Below, piece after piece: positions 6,758 to 16,186 of a stretch of DNA of 64,000 nt. Every line of letters begins with the position of its first letter. The first letter of the stretch is position 1. Source of the stretch: Haloterrigena alkaliphila. GTDB lineage: Archaea; Halobacteriota; Halobacteria; Halobacteriales; Natrialbaceae. Where the stretch lies: NCBI RefSeq assembly GCF_017352155.2, contig NZ_CP071462.1, forward strand, positions 2,170,001-2,234,000, written 5' to 3'. The position numbers and the translations under genes were made by a program. The notes below the pieces were generated by a model. It did not search any database. It was given only the letters and a program-made list of their open reading frames with translations, and was not told the origin of the DNA.

Positions 6758-8704
6758 GTGTTCGGTCGTTTTCTCCTCGAGGACGGCGTCGCTCGACTAC
6801 CCGCACAGGCCGGTGGGTTCGAACTGACGCCCGAGATGGTGGTCGTGTTCGGGATCATTCTCCTCGCGCTCGTCCTGTTCGTGACCGAGTGGCTGCCGAT
6901 CGACGTGACCGCCATCCTCGTCATGGTGTTGTTGATGGTGCTCGGCACCGACGGCGTGGTGAACTTTACCGAGATCTCGACGGCGGAGGGGACGTCGGGC
7001 TTCTCGAGCTCGGCGACGATCACCGTGCTGGCGATGCTGATCCTCAGTTCGGGAATCAGCCAGACCGGCGTCGTCCAGATCGTCGGCCGCAAGATGTCCG
7101 CGTTCGCGGGCGAGAGCCTCGACCGGCAACTGCTCGCGACGATCGGCGTCAGCGGTCCCATCTCCGGATTCATCAACAACACGCCGGTCGTCGCCATCCT
7201 CGTTCCCGTCGTCTCGGACATCGCCCACAAGGGGAAGACGTCGCCCTCGAAGCTCCTGATTCCGCTCTCCTACGCGTCGATGTTCGGCGGGATGCTCACG
7301 CTCATCGGCACCTCGACGAACATCCTCGCGAGCGACGTCTCCGCGCGCCTGCTCGACCACCCGTTCTCGATGTTCGAGTTCACCAAACTCGGGATCATCG
7401 TCCTGCTCGTCGGAAGCGCCTACCTCCTCACGATCGGGCACCGACTGCTGCCCGAACGCGTCCCCGTCGAGGAGGACTACGTGCAGGAGTACAAGATCGA
7501 GGAGTACCTGACCGAAGTCGTCGTCGACGACGACTCGCCGCTGATCGGAACGACCGTCGCGGACGCCATCGACCACGTGGAGTTCGACGCCGACATCCTC
7601 CAGGTCGTCCGCGACGACGAGGAGTTCATCGAACCGATCGGGCAGAAGACGCTCCGGGACGGCGACCTGCTGCGACTGCGCGCCGACCGCGAGACGGTCC
7701 AGCAACTCGTCGATCGGGAGACGCTGAGGCTCGCGGGGAGCCCGGAGACCGTCGCGGACCTCGAGCCCGAGGCGGCCCCCGACCGGACCCTCGTCGAGAT
7801 CGTGGTCCCGCGCGGGTCGTTCCTCGTCGGCGAGTCCCTCGAGAGCTCGACGTTTCGCCAGCGCTACGACGCGACGGTGCTGGCCTTCCGCAGCCGGGGC
7901 GAGACGGTCCGCGAGGACATGGACGAGCGCCGAATTCGCGTCGGCGACACGCTGCTGGTGCAGGCGGCTCCGGACAGCATCGACCGCCTTTCGCAGAACG
8001 ACGACTTCATCGTCGCCCACGAGCCCGAGCGACCCGATTACCGGACCGAGAAGATCCCACACGCGGTAGCGATCATGGCGGGCGTCGTCGGCTTCGTCGC
8101 CGTGCCGTGGGCGGGGCTCGGGGCCGCGCTGGCCGGCGCGACCGGCATCGCGGCGTTCGAGGCGATGTCGGCACTCTCCCTGCCGATCCTCGTCACGGCG
8201 CTCGCGGGCGTCGTCGCGATGGTCGCGGCGGGCGTGCTCAGGCCGACCGAGATCTACGACGCCGTCGAGTGGGACGTGATCTTCCTGCTGGCCGGCATCA
8301 TCCCCCTCGGGATGGCCCTCGAGCAGACCGGCGGCGCGGACCTGCTGGGTAGTCTCGTCGCCGCGACCGGCGCCTACCTCCCCATGCTCGGGGTCCTCTG
8401 GGTGTTCTACCTCGCGACCGGGCTCATCACGGGCGTCATCTCGAACAACGCCAGCGTCGTGTTGATGCTCCCGGTGGCCGTCGAGACCGCCACCCAGATC
8501 GGCGCGAACCCGTTCGCGTTCGTGCTGGCGGTGACCTTCGCGGCCTCGACGGCGTTCCTCACGCCCGTCGGCTACCAGACGAATCTCTTCGTCTACGGCC
8601 CCGGCGGCTACAAGTTCACGGACTTCGTCCGCGTCGGCGCGCCGCTGCAGTTGCTGCTCTCCGTGGTGACGGTGCTGGGAATCGCGTTCTTCTGGGGACT
8701 CTGA
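6758..8704 (+). CDS. SLC13/DASS-type permease with two TrkA-C domains
   Basis: Protein of 648 residues if the GTG at 6758 is used; an ATG at 6836 (MVVVFGIILLALVLFVTEW) is a reasonable alternative. Membrane half one is at about 27-230 and includes GFINNTPVVAILVPVV. Two cytoplasmic RCK_C/TrkA-C domains follow at about 240-430 (VVDDDSPLIGTTVADAI, VLAFRSRGETVREDMDE), then membrane half two with the second SNNASVVLMLPVAV signature. This is the Na+/anion symporter layout (dicarboxylate, sulfate or phosphate class) with regulatory domains in the middle loop. Substrate cannot be told. Confidence 0.85.
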   Translation: MFGRFLLEDGVARLPAQAGGFELTPEMVVVFGIILLALVLFVTEWLPIDVTAILVMVLLMVLGTDGVVNFTEISTAEGTSGFSSSATITVLAMLILSSGISQTGVVQIVGRKMSAFAGESLDRQLLATIGVSGPISGFINNTPVVAILVPVVSDIAHKGKTSPSKLLIPLSYASMFGGMLTLIGTSTNILASDVSARLLDHPFSMFEFTKLGIIVLLVGSAYLLTIGHRLLPERVPVEEDYVQEYKIEEYLTEVVVDDDSPLIGTTVADAIDHVEFDADILQVVRDDEEFIEPIGQKTLRDGDLLRLRADRETVQQLVDRETLRLAGSPETVADLEPEAAPDRTLVEIVVPRGSFLVGESLESSTFRQRYDATVLAFRSRGETVREDMDERRIRVGDTLLVQAAPDSIDRLSQNDDFIVAHEPERPDYRTEKIPHAVAIMAGVVGFVAVPWAGLGAALAGATGIAAFEAMSALSLPILVTALAGVVAMVAAGVLRPTEIYDAVEWDVIFLLAGIIPLGMALEQTGGADLLGSLVAATGAYLPMLGVLWVFYLATGLITGVISNNASVVLMLPVAVETATQIGANPFAFVLAVTFAASTAFLTPVGYQTNLFVYGPGGYKFTDFVRVGAPLQLLLSVVTVLGIAFFWGL

Positions 8705-8730
8705 CGCGGCCGGCGGCTTGCCGAGGGGAC

Positions 8731-8855
8731 CGACGACGTACTCGAGGCGGTCGTCGACGGCGAGGTGGTCGGACAACTCGAGGGTCGCGCCCTGAGCGGC
8801 GAACTTGATGTCGGAGTACCGATCGGAGCGGACGAGGTCGCTACGCTTGCGGGCG
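8731..8855 (-). pseudogene. Decayed fragment of thymidylate kinase (tmk)
   Basis: On the minus strand this stretch encodes RSDLVRSDRYSD, then KFAAQGATLELSDH, then RLEYVV. These line up with [20 protein letters not shown] and DPLEYVV of the intact tmk at 10058-10669. Only about 40 codons of the middle of the enzyme remain; P-loop and C-terminus are absent. It has the same orientation as the intact gene, about 1.3 kb from it. It sits in the 186-nt gap after the SLC13 gene. Confidence 0.75.
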
Positions 8856-8890
8856 TCGTTGCGATGAGTGCGTCTACATCAGATGCCGAT

Positions 8891-9547
8891 TCACTGCTCG
8901 ACGAGTCCTAATCCCTGTACCGTCGGCAGGTTCCAGTCACGAGTGACCGCAGCTAACCGCGTTAGCACGGTAACGGCCGCGCATAGTCCGGCGGCGGTGC
9001 TTCCGGTGACGCCGACGACCCCCGCGAGAAAGTACGTACTTCCGCCCAGCACTGCGCAACTCGCGTAGAAATCGTCGAAGAGGATGAACGGGGATCGATC
9101 CAGAAGGATATCGGCGAACGCGCCGCCACCGACGGCGTTGATCGTCGCGATAGCGACGACGCCGAACGCCGAAACGCCCGCGTCGGTGGCGACGATGGCA
9201 CCGGTCGTCGTGAACGCGGCGAGCCCGATCGCGTCCGCGACGAGCGTGATCGGGTGCGTATCCGGAGCCGTGAGGACGACGCTCAGTGCGATCGCCAGGC
9301 CGACTCCGAGCAGTCCCAGCGCGATTTCGATCGGGGACTGAAGCGCTAACGGAACCCGCGTCACGAGGAGGTCGCGCGTCGCTCCGCCAGCGAACGCCAT
9401 CGCCAGCCCGACGACAGTAATTCCGAGCAGGTCGAACTCCTCGCGGATCGCCTTCGACGAGCCGACGAGAGCGAACGCGAGTAAGCCGATCGTGTTCATC
9501 ACCGCGAACGGATCGCCGAACAATACCCCGAGGAGGTCCTGCCCCAT
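8891..9547 (-). CDS. TRIC-like cation channel family protein (UPF0126)
   Basis: Protein of 218 residues with seven hydrophobic helices made of two tandem UPF0126 repeats. Each repeat carries the Gly-rich signature: AFAGGATRDLL in the first and AVGGGAFADILL in the second. The family is the prokaryotic relative of trimeric intracellular cation channels. The first helix (MNTIGLLAFALVGSSKA) matches the family start. ATG at 9547 agrees with family length. It is transcribed alone toward the tmk relic. Confidence 0.85.
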   Translation of the reverse strand: MGQDLLGVLFGDPFAVMNTIGLLAFALVGSSKAIREEFDLLGITVVGLAMAFAGGATRDLLVTRVPLALQSPIEIALGLLGVGLAIALSVVLTAPDTHPITLVADAIGLAAFTTTGAIVATDAGVSAFGVVAIATINAVGGGAFADILLDRSPFILFDDFYASCAVLGGSTYFLAGVVGVTGSTAAGLCAAVTVLTRLAAVTRDWNLPTVQGLGLVEQ

Positions 9548-10057
9548 TGTTCGCTCCTACGGGAACAGATCCCTTGAGTCCTCCGAGACGCCGGTTCCGT
9601 CTCGATCCGCGGCCCCTCACGTGCGCTAACAGGGTGATCTGTACTTCCCGCGAGTTTCACAGCTGGTTCGATAACGAAATCGGATACGCTGTTAAAATCC
9701 TCAGCGGCTAACGAATTCTGATGGGGAATCGGTAAGAACAGGCGATCTACATACTTCTCGGCCGGTCAGCCGGCATGCGGTGGCGCGTGCTGTGCCGGGG
9801 TGAGCGTAAAGCGAACCGCGGCACGAACTCACGCGAGGGATGAGCGAGCGGAGCGAGCGAATCGGCTGGGGAGGGCGTGGCGAATCACTGTTGCCGCGAT
9901 AGCAGGACACTTCGCTTTATCCAGTTCGTCAATCGAAGCGCCGTTCTATTCACACGTGTAGTGTGCTTGCGTTTCACGCTACAATGCATCTGAAGAATCG
10001 GGTTTCAATAGAGCCAAACCGTGCAACTCTCTACCTGGAGGTTCGGCCGGCTCACAC
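9548..10057. other. 510-bp intergenic region with haloarchaeal dispersed-repeat sequence
   Basis: I see no gene here. The segment 9780-9885 contains CGGCACGAACTCACGCGAGG, GAGCGAGCGGAGCGAGCGAA and TCGGCTGGGGAGGGCGTGG, a type of intergenic repeat I recall as frequent in haloarchaeal genomes. The stretch 9885-9985 can be read as a short hydrophobic peptide on the plus strand (TLRFIQFVNRS) that faintly recalls the start of haloarchaeal transposases, but it has no start and stops at once. Confidence 0.45.
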
Positions 10058-10669
10058 TCATTCGAGGCCGGATCCCTCCAGCACCGACTCGAGAACTCCC
10101 GACACCTCCTCGAGCACCGTCTCGGGTTCCTGCGTCGCGTCGACGCGGACGAACCGGTCGGGGTCGCACTCGAGGAGGCGTTCGTAGTTGTCCCGGACCG
10201 TCTCGAGGTACTCCGCCCGCTCGAACTTGTTAGTCGTGCCCGCGCGCTCGGCGGCCGTCTCGGGGTCGAGATCGAGGTAGACCGTCAGGTCCGGCGGGAT
10301 CGTGAAGGAGTCGTGGATGTCGACGACGTACTCGAGGGGGTCCTCGAGGTCGACTCGATCGGATCGCTCGAGGGTTGCGCCCTGATAGGCAAAGCGGGAG
10401 TCGGAGTAGCGATCGGAGATCACGAGGTCGCCGCGCTCGAGCGCGGGCTCGACCACGCGCGAGAGGTGCGCGGCGTGGTCGGCGGTGTAGAGGAACAGTT
10501 CCGCCAGCGGGTCGGCGTCGTCGTCCTCGATCGAGCGATAGACGGCCTCGCCGTACCAGGAGTCGTTCGTCGGTTCGCGGGTGAATACGGCGTCGGGATA
10601 CGCGTCGTACAGCGCCTCCCAGACCGTCGTCTTGCCGCTGCCGTCCAGCCCCTCGAGCGTGACCAGCAT
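10058..10669 (-). CDS. tmk: Thymidylate kinase (dTMP kinase)
   Basis: Protein of 203 residues that phosphorylates dTMP to dTDP in DNA precursor synthesis. The P-loop GLDGSGKTT is at residues 7-15, the [13 protein letters not shown] substrate-binding region in the middle, and the LID-type stretch [15 protein letters not shown] further on. The length is typical. Transcription is divergent from the SDR gene at 10765. A truncated relic of the same gene is at 8731-8855. Confidence 0.93.
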   Translation of the reverse strand: MLVTLEGLDGSGKTTVWEALYDAYPDAVFTREPTNDSWYGEAVYRSIEDDDADPLAELFLYTADHAAHLSRVVEPALERGDLVISDRYSDSRFAYQGATLERSDRVDLEDPLEYVVDIHDSFTIPPDLTVYLDLDPETAAERAGTTNKFERAEYLETVRDNYERLLECDPDRFVRVDATQEPETVLEEVSGVLESVLEGSGLE

Positions 10670-10733
10670 ACTCCCACGTCGTGGGGTGGAGTACTTAGGT
10701 GTAGGTCAATCGGCCGCACATCGGCACCTCCAG

Positions 10734-10740
10734 CTATTTA
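10734..10740 (+). promoter_or_regulatory. TATA box of the SDR gene at 10765
   Basis: CTATTTA centred about 28 nt before the ATG at 10765, implying a leaderless transcript. It supports that ATG over the in-frame ATG at 10750, which would lie inside the promoter. Confidence 0.55.
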
Positions 10741-10764
10741 TCGTTCCGAATGCACGTTTCCGCT

Positions 10765-11685
10765 ATGAACGTCCTCGTCGCCGGCGGTACCGGCTTTATC
10801 GGCACGAATCTCTGCACGGAACTCCACGAACGCGGCCACGACGTCACGGCGCTGGCCCGCGATCCAAGCGGCGCTGCCCTCCCCGAGGGCGTCGAGCGAG
10901 CGGCAGGGGACGTCAGCAGTTACGACTCGATCGCCGACACCGTCGCGGGCCACGACGCCGTCGTCAACCTCGTCTCGCTCTCGCCGCTGTACCAGCCCCG
11001 CGACGAGGGCGCCCACGAGACGGTCCACCTCGGCGGCACCGAGAACCTCGTTCGGGCCGCCGAAGACGGCGACGCCGATCGGTTCGTCCAGATGAGCGCG
11101 CTCGGCGCCGATCCGGACGCCGACACCGAGTTCCTCCGCACCAAGGGCGCGGCCGAAGCCATCGTCACCGACTCGCACCTCGCGTGGACGATCGTCCGCC
11201 CGTCCGTGGTCTTCGGCGACGGCGCCGAGTTCCTCGAGTTCACGAAGCAACTGACGACGCCGTACGTGACGGGGCTGCCGGGCGGCGGCAAGACGCGGTT
11301 CCAGCCGGTCTGGGTCGGCGACCTGGTCCCGATGCTCGCCGACGCCCTCGAAGATCACACCCACGTCGGCGAGACCTACGAGATCGCCGGTCCGCAGATC
11401 GTCACGCTCGCGGACGCGACCGAGATGGCCTACGCGGCCGACGGGCACTCGGTGAAGATCCTCTCGATCCCCATGTCGCTGGCGAAACTCGGCCTGTCGG
11501 CGGTCGAACCCCTCCCGTTCGTTCCGTTCGGCGCCGATCAGGCGCGCTCGCTCGAGATGAACAACACCGTCGTCACCAACGACGTGACCGCGTTCGACGT
11601 CTCGGAGGACGAACTGACGACGCTCGGCGCGTATCTCGGCGTGGACGCGGCCGACCGTCGGACGGCCAAGCGGCGGTCCGCGTGA
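10765..11685 (+). CDS. NAD(P)-binding SDR protein, complex I NDUFA9-like family
   Basis: Protein of 306 residues, an atypical extended short-chain dehydrogenase. The N-terminal AGGTGFIGTN binds the dinucleotide, VVNLVSLSP follows, and WTIVRPSVVFG is the family signature. The catalytic Tyr of YxxxK is replaced here (FLRTKGAAEA), as usual in the NDUFA9-like/NAD(P)H-binding group. Relatives act as assembly or quinone-associated factors of complex I, or in isoprenoid and carotenoid modification; the substrate is unknown. The start is fixed by the TATA box at 10734. Confidence 0.82.
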   Translation: MNVLVAGGTGFIGTNLCTELHERGHDVTALARDPSGAALPEGVERAAGDVSSYDSIADTVAGHDAVVNLVSLSPLYQPRDEGAHETVHLGGTENLVRAAEDGDADRFVQMSALGADPDADTEFLRTKGAAEAIVTDSHLAWTIVRPSVVFGDGAEFLEFTKQLTTPYVTGLPGGGKTRFQPVWVGDLVPMLADALEDHTHVGETYEIAGPQIVTLADATEMAYAADGHSVKILSIPMSLAKLGLSAVEPLPFVPFGADQARSLEMNNTVVTNDVTAFDVSEDELTTLGAYLGVDAADRRTAKRRSA

Positions 11686-11938
11686 GCCGCGCCCGAGACT
11701 GGATCGCCGTCGACGGTTTCCTACCCCGACTTAAGGGTGTCCCAATTAGCCCAAAGCTTTAGTATAAAGGATAGGGCTGCCGTTTCTAGCGATCGGAATA
11801 TCGATCGTAACTCACTCGAGAACCTCGGCGTCTGCTGGCGGTTTTCGAAGACACTGAAGGTGTCGTGAAATTCACTTCAACAAAAGACTTATGTCCTTGA
11901 TCACACTGTACCAATCCAACGGAGCCCCCTGACAAACA

Positions 11939-13120
11939 ATGAAGCTGGCGATGATCGGATTCGGACAGGCCGGTGGCAAGATCGTCGATCGATTCCTCGA
12001 TTACGACGATCGGACGGGTAGCGGAATCGTCCGCGCGGCGATAGCCGTCAATTCCGCGAAAGCGGACCTCATCGGTCTCGACAACATACCACAGGAGAAT
12101 CGCGTCCTCATCGGACAGGCCCGCGTCAAGGGCCACGGTGTAGGAGCAGACAACGAACTCGGCGCGGAAGTCGCCGAGGAGGACATCGACGAGGTGCAAA
12201 ACGCCATCGATGCGATCCCCACCCACGAGGTCGACGCCTTTCTGGTCGTCGCCGGAATGGGCGGCGGAACCGGATCCGGCGGTGCGCCCGTCCTCGCAAA
12301 ACACCTCAAACGGATCTACACGATCCCGGTCTACGGCCTCGGCGTCCTGCCGGGCACGGACGAGGGCGGGATCTATACGCTCAACGCGGCCAGGTCGTTC
12401 CAGACGTTCGTCCGCGAAGTGGACAACCTCATGGTCTTCGACAACGACTCGTGGCGACAGACCGGCGAGTCCGTCGAAGGCGGCTACGACCAGATCAACG
12501 AGGAGATCGTCCGTCGATTCGGCATCCTCTTCGGCGCCGGCGAGGTCGGCGACGGACAGGAGGTCGCCGAGAGCGTCGTCGACTCTTCGGAGATCATCAA
12601 CACGCTCTCGGGCGGCGGCGTCTCGACGGTCGGCTTCGCCAGCGAAGAGGTCGACCTGAACAGCGGCGGCGGGCTGCTGTCCCGATTCACCGGTGACGGT
12701 GGCGGCAGCGGCGACGATCTCGACGCGGCGAACACGACCAACCGCATCACGAGCCTCGTCCGCAAGGCCGCGCTGGGCCGGCTGACGCTACCGTGTGAGA
12801 TCGAAGGCACCGAGCGGGCCCTGCTCGTGCTCTCCGGTCCGCCGGAGTACCTCAACCGGAAAGGCATAGAGCGCGGGCGGAAGTGGCTCGAAGAGGAGAC
12901 GGGCAGCATGGAAGTTCGCGGTGGCGACTTCCCGCGAGAGGAGCCCGAAGTGTCCGCAGCGATCCTGCTTTCCGGCGTGACGAACGTCCCGCGGATCAAG
13001 CGCCTCCAGCAGGTCGCGATCGAAGCGCAGGACAACATAGACGACATCCAGCAGGAGAGCGAGGAGAACCTCGAAGAACTCGTCGAAGACGACGAGGACG
13101 AACTCGAGCCGCTGTTCTAG
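11939..13120 (+). CDS. cetZ: CetZ tubulin-like cell-shape protein
   Basis: Protein of 393 residues of the tubulin/FtsZ superfamily. The N-terminus MKLAMIGFGQAGGKIVDRF, the NSAKADL segment and the GTP-binding T4 loop GMGGGTGSGG (about residues 103-112) are characteristic of CetZ rather than FtsZ, whose loop is GGGTGTG. The NAARSFQTFVREVDNLMVFDN stretch and an acidic C-terminal tail agree. In Haloferax volcanii CetZ1 is a cytoskeletal GTPase required for rod-shape development and motility. The gene has a 253-nt upstream gap with a TATA-like GACTTATG at 11887-11894, suggesting a leader of about 20 nt. It stands alone. Confidence 0.93.
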   Translation: MKLAMIGFGQAGGKIVDRFLDYDDRTGSGIVRAAIAVNSAKADLIGLDNIPQENRVLIGQARVKGHGVGADNELGAEVAEEDIDEVQNAIDAIPTHEVDAFLVVAGMGGGTGSGGAPVLAKHLKRIYTIPVYGLGVLPGTDEGGIYTLNAARSFQTFVREVDNLMVFDNDSWRQTGESVEGGYDQINEEIVRRFGILFGAGEVGDGQEVAESVVDSSEIINTLSGGGVSTVGFASEEVDLNSGGGLLSRFTGDGGGSGDDLDAANTTNRITSLVRKAALGRLTLPCEIEGTERALLVLSGPPEYLNRKGIERGRKWLEEETGSMEVRGGDFPREEPEVSAAILLSGVTNVPRIKRLQQVAIEAQDNIDDIQQESEENLEELVEDDEDELEPLF

Positions 13121-13263
13121 GCTCGCCGTTCTTTCGCGACCCGACGACGCCAGCGACCGCACTCGTGTCGGGGGGCACGACGGTGGTCGCCCGTAACTGG
13201 CGTGGCCCGAGCGCGGAACCGCGCGGAGGCCGCCGCGGTCCGAACCCGTAATCGCACGGAATC

Positions 13264-13346
13264 GGGTCCCGGTTCGACGCGGGTCCCGATTCGACTGGGT
13301 CCCGGTTCGACGCGGGTCCCGATTCGACTGGGTCCCGGTTCGACGT
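13264..13346. repeat. 33-bp tandem repeat, 2.5 copies
   Basis: GGGTCCCGGTTCGACGC followed by GGGTCCCGATTCGACT makes a 33-bp unit. Units are at 13264-13296, 13297-13329 and a partial one at 13330-13346. Each unit is itself two 16-17-bp half units (GGGTCCCGRTTCGAC), giving five half units in a row. The array ends 33 nt before the cofC start codon. Confidence 0.9.
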
Positions 13347-13378
13347 GTTTTTGGGTCCGACCGGCGTACCCTCGAGCG

Positions 13379-14053
13379 ATGCACGTCGTCGTCCCGTTCG
13401 CCGCGACGGAGCCCAAAACGCGGCTCGCGGCCGCCCTCTCACCGTCGGAACGATCGACGGTCGCTCGAGCCATGCTCGCGGACGTCCTGGCGGCGGTCGT
13501 CGGGGCGGGTCACGAACCGACGGTCGTGGCGACGGCGCCGCTCGACCTCGACGCGCTCCCCATCGCGGACGACGTTCGCGTGTCGACGGCCGTCTCGGTC
13601 GACGAGCGGTCGCTCACCGAGGCGGTCAACGCGCGCCTCCCGAACGGGTGCGGCGACGAGGCCGTCGCGGTCGTCATGGCCGACCTCGCGCTGACGACGG
13701 TCGACGCGCTCGAGACCCTCTTCTCCGCGGACGCCGACGTGGCCGTCGCACCGGGACGGGGCGGCGGCACGAACGCGCTGGTCGTTCGCCACCCCGACTT
13801 TCGGGTGGACTACCACGGGGCGTCCTACCTGGATCACTGCGAGATCGCCCGCGACGTCGGCGCGAACCTCGAGACGGTCGACTCCTTCCGGCTGGCGACC
13901 GACGTCGACGAACCCGCGGATCTCGTCGAGGTGCTGGTCCACGGCTCCGAGACCGACCGCGCCCCCGCGTCGCTCCGGGAACTCGGGTTCGAACTCGACG
14001 CGGACGGCGGCCGCGTGACCGTCGCTCGACTCGAGAACTCGACCACCGAGTAG
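13379..14053 (+). CDS. cofC: 2-phospho-L-lactate guanylyltransferase (F420 biosynthesis)
   Basis: Protein of 224 residues with the MobA-like nucleotidyltransferase fold. [20 protein letters not shown] carries the substrate-binding start, AVVMADLAL the metal-binding Asp, and [12 protein letters not shown] the CofC signature loop. It activates 2-phospholactate (or a related phosphoacid) with GTP, the step before transfer to FO to build coenzyme F420. The ATG at 13379 is chosen because upstream in-frame sequence is only the tandem repeat. cofG lies 391 nt downstream and cofH 5 kb away. Confidence 0.9.
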   Translation: MHVVVPFAATEPKTRLAAALSPSERSTVARAMLADVLAAVVGAGHEPTVVATAPLDLDALPIADDVRVSTAVSVDERSLTEAVNARLPNGCGDEAVAVVMADLALTTVDALETLFSADADVAVAPGRGGGTNALVVRHPDFRVDYHGASYLDHCEIARDVGANLETVDSFRLATDVDEPADLVEVLVHGSETDRAPASLRELGFELDADGGRVTVARLENSTTE

Positions 14054-14131
14054 TCCTCCTGCCCGGCAGCCGACACGCCGGCCGCGCCGCTGGACGATCG
14101 AATTCACGAACGAACGGAGTGTGGGCGGCGC

Positions 14132-14290
14132 TCAGTCGGACGTCGGCTCGCTCTCGGGGCGCATCCACTCGCGGATGCGGTCCGAGTACGCGAGCGCGGT
14201 GAGTCCCGCGACGAACGACAGGAAACTCGGGACGAGTATCCACAGGAGATCTGGGTGGTCGGTTCCGGTATGGAGTGCGATATCGAGCAT
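14132..14290 (-). CDS. Small membrane protein (52 aa) between cofC and cofG
   Basis: Starts MLDIALHTGTDHPDLLWILV. It has two hydrophobic segments (LLWILVPSFLSFVAGLTALA) and a charged C-terminal tail (SDRIREWMRPESEPTSD). The codon choice and hydrophobic pattern argue for a real gene, despite its small size. It is encoded against cofC and cofG. I believe a similar small protein is found near cofG in other haloarchaea, but its function is unknown. Confidence 0.6.
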   Translation of the reverse strand: MLDIALHTGTDHPDLLWILVPSFLSFVAGLTALAYSDRIREWMRPESEPTSD

Positions 14291-14444
14291 GTGCGTTCCA
14301 CTAGGCGCGACGACCGCCGTAAGACAACCGATCCGTCGCTCCCATAACTGATCCGTCTCTCTCCGCCGCTGCCGGTTCGGATCGGCGTCGAGACCACGCC
14401 CGGAAGTGAAGGGCTTATGTGCCGAGCGCCGGGAATCTGAGGTA

Positions 14445-15635
14445 ATGTTCCCCGGGGCGAGCGAGTACGGCGTCGACGTCGCGGTCGACGACGCGGCGGT
14501 CGAGGACCTCCTCGAGGTCACGCCCGCCGACGTCGAGGCACCCGCGGCGTTGACCTTCTCGCGAAACGTCTTCGTGCCGCTGACCACGGCGTGCCGGTAC
14601 ACCTGCACCTACTGCACCTACTTCGATCCGCCCGGAGAGGCCTCCCTCCTCTCGCTCGAGGAGGTCAGAGAGATCTGCCGACAGGGGGCCGACGCGGGCT
14701 GTACGGAGGCGCTGTTCACCTTCGGCGACGACCCCGACGACCGCTACACCGAGATCCACGCGCAACTCGCGGAGTGGGGCCACGACTCCATCCACGAGTA
14801 CCTGCGCGCGGCCTGCGAGGTCGCCCTCGAGGAGGGACTGCTCCCTCACGCCAACCCGGGCGACCAGACCCGCGAGCAGCTGGCCGAGGTCGCCGACGTC
14901 AACGCGAGCATGGGCGTGATGCTCGAGACGACCGCCGAGGTCGGCGCCCACGCCGGTCCGCGGCGCAAGGAACCGGGCCAGCGCCTGCGGACCATCGAGA
15001 ACGCCGGCGAACTCGACGTCGCCTTCACCACCGGAATCCTCGTGGGGATCGGCGAAACGTGGCGCGACCGGGCGGAGAGCCTGCTCGCGATCCGCGAACT
15101 GCACGAGCGCTACGATCACATCCAGGAGGTGATCGTCCAGCCGGTCGTCGACAACGAGCGCTGGTCGGAGGGGTCGCCCGACCTCGCGACGATGCGCCAC
15201 GTGACGGCGATGGCCCGCGTCGCCCTCCCCGAGGAGGTCTCGGTGCAGGTGCCGCCGAACCTCGCACCCGCGAAAGAGTTGATCGACTGCGGCGTCGACG
15301 ACCTCGGCGGCGTGTCGCCGGTCACGGACGACCACATCAACCCCGAGTACAAGTGGCCCGCGCTGCGCGAACTCGAGGAGATCGCCGCCTCGGCGGAACT
15401 GCCGCTCGGCGAACGCCTACCGGTCTACGAGCGGTTCCTGCCCGACGACCTGCGAACCGACGGGTTCGACGGCGTCGCCGCCGACGGCACCGCCGGTGCC
15501 GAGGGCGCGACGCGAGAGCCGAACGCCGACCGCGAGTGGATTTCGCCGACGATTCACGAGGCGCTCGCGGCCGACGACGAGGCCGGGCAGCGGTATCGCG
15601 CGGTGCTCCGAAACGCTGCGGCGGCGACGCGCTGA
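14445..15635 (+). CDS. cofG: 7,8-didemethyl-8-hydroxy-5-deazariboflavin synthase subunit 1
   Basis: Radical SAM protein of 396 residues. The cluster-binding cysteines are C50, C54 and C57 in ACRYTCTYC. The GDDPDDRYTE and HANPGDQTREQLAEV segments are typical of CofG. Together with CofH it makes FO, the deazaflavin chromophore of F420. The ATG at 14445 is supported by a TATA-like GCTTATG at 14413-14419, which makes the mRNA leaderless. The C-terminal 40 residues after the catalytic domain are an Ala/Glu-rich extension. Confidence 0.93.
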   Translation: MFPGASEYGVDVAVDDAAVEDLLEVTPADVEAPAALTFSRNVFVPLTTACRYTCTYCTYFDPPGEASLLSLEEVREICRQGADAGCTEALFTFGDDPDDRYTEIHAQLAEWGHDSIHEYLRAACEVALEEGLLPHANPGDQTREQLAEVADVNASMGVMLETTAEVGAHAGPRRKEPGQRLRTIENAGELDVAFTTGILVGIGETWRDRAESLLAIRELHERYDHIQEVIVQPVVDNERWSEGSPDLATMRHVTAMARVALPEEVSVQVPPNLAPAKELIDCGVDDLGGVSPVTDDHINPEYKWPALRELEEIAASAELPLGERLPVYERFLPDDLRTDGFDGVAADGTAGAEGATREPNADREWISPTIHEALAADDEAGQRYRAVLRNAAAATR

Positions 15636-15646
15636 GCGGGGACGCG

Positions 15647-16096
15647 CTACCAGTAGTCGTCGTGGACCGCGAGCCCCTCACTTTCCAGGACCGGTCCGTC
15701 GACAGCGGTCGGCGCGTCGGCCCGGTCGACGACCTCCTCGCAGGGAATCTCGATCACGCCGTCTCTGAGTTCCGCGAGCGACTCGACGGAGACGCCGTAG
15801 ACGACCCGCCCCAGTCCCGCGTAGACGATCGCGCTCGCACACATCGGACAGGGTTCGGTACTCGTGTACATCGTACACGACTCGCGTTCGTTCGACTCGA
15901 GTTCGCTCGCGGCCCACCGGGCCAGCTCGAACTCCGGATGGGCGGCGATGTCGTCGTCCGTGAGCGTGGTGTTCTCGGCCGTTCGAACGATCTCGTCGTC
16001 GACGACGAGCAGCGAGCCGAAGGGAGTGTTTCCGTGTTCGACCGCCGATTCGGCGAGATCGATCGCCTGCCGGACGTACGACTCGTCGGTGGCCAT
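15647..16096 (-). CDS. Zinc-dependent nucleoside/nucleobase deaminase (guanine deaminase / CMP-dCMP deaminase family)
   Basis: Protein of 149 residues with the cytidine-deaminase-fold metal site: H53-P54-E55 (AAHPEFE) and C83/C86 in PCPMC. The N-terminus MATDESYVRQAIDLAESAV and the TPFGSLLV strand are typical of small deaminases acting on guanine, cytosine or adenine bases. The PCPMCASAIVYAGLGRVVYG signature is closest to the guanine deaminase/TadA-like group. It converges with cofG, with 11 nt between the stops. Substrate is uncertain. Confidence 0.85.
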   Translation of the reverse strand: MATDESYVRQAIDLAESAVEHGNTPFGSLLVVDDEIVRTAENTTLTDDDIAAHPEFELARWAASELESNERESCTMYTSTEPCPMCASAIVYAGLGRVVYGVSVESLAELRDGVIEIPCEEVVDRADAPTAVDGPVLESEGLAVHDDYW

Positions 16097-16186
16097 AGCG
16101 GGCGTTCGGCCGCCGGTCCCGAAACGCTTCCCCCGCCGGATGCGAGCGAAACGAGTCGCCGTGAGCGGCGACTGGAACGCGACGTC

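Noticed and set aside
9885-9990. Possible transposase remnant (TLRFIQFVNRS)
   Set aside because: Too short, starts after a stop and ends at once; the resemblance to a haloarchaeal transposase start is not strong enough to call.
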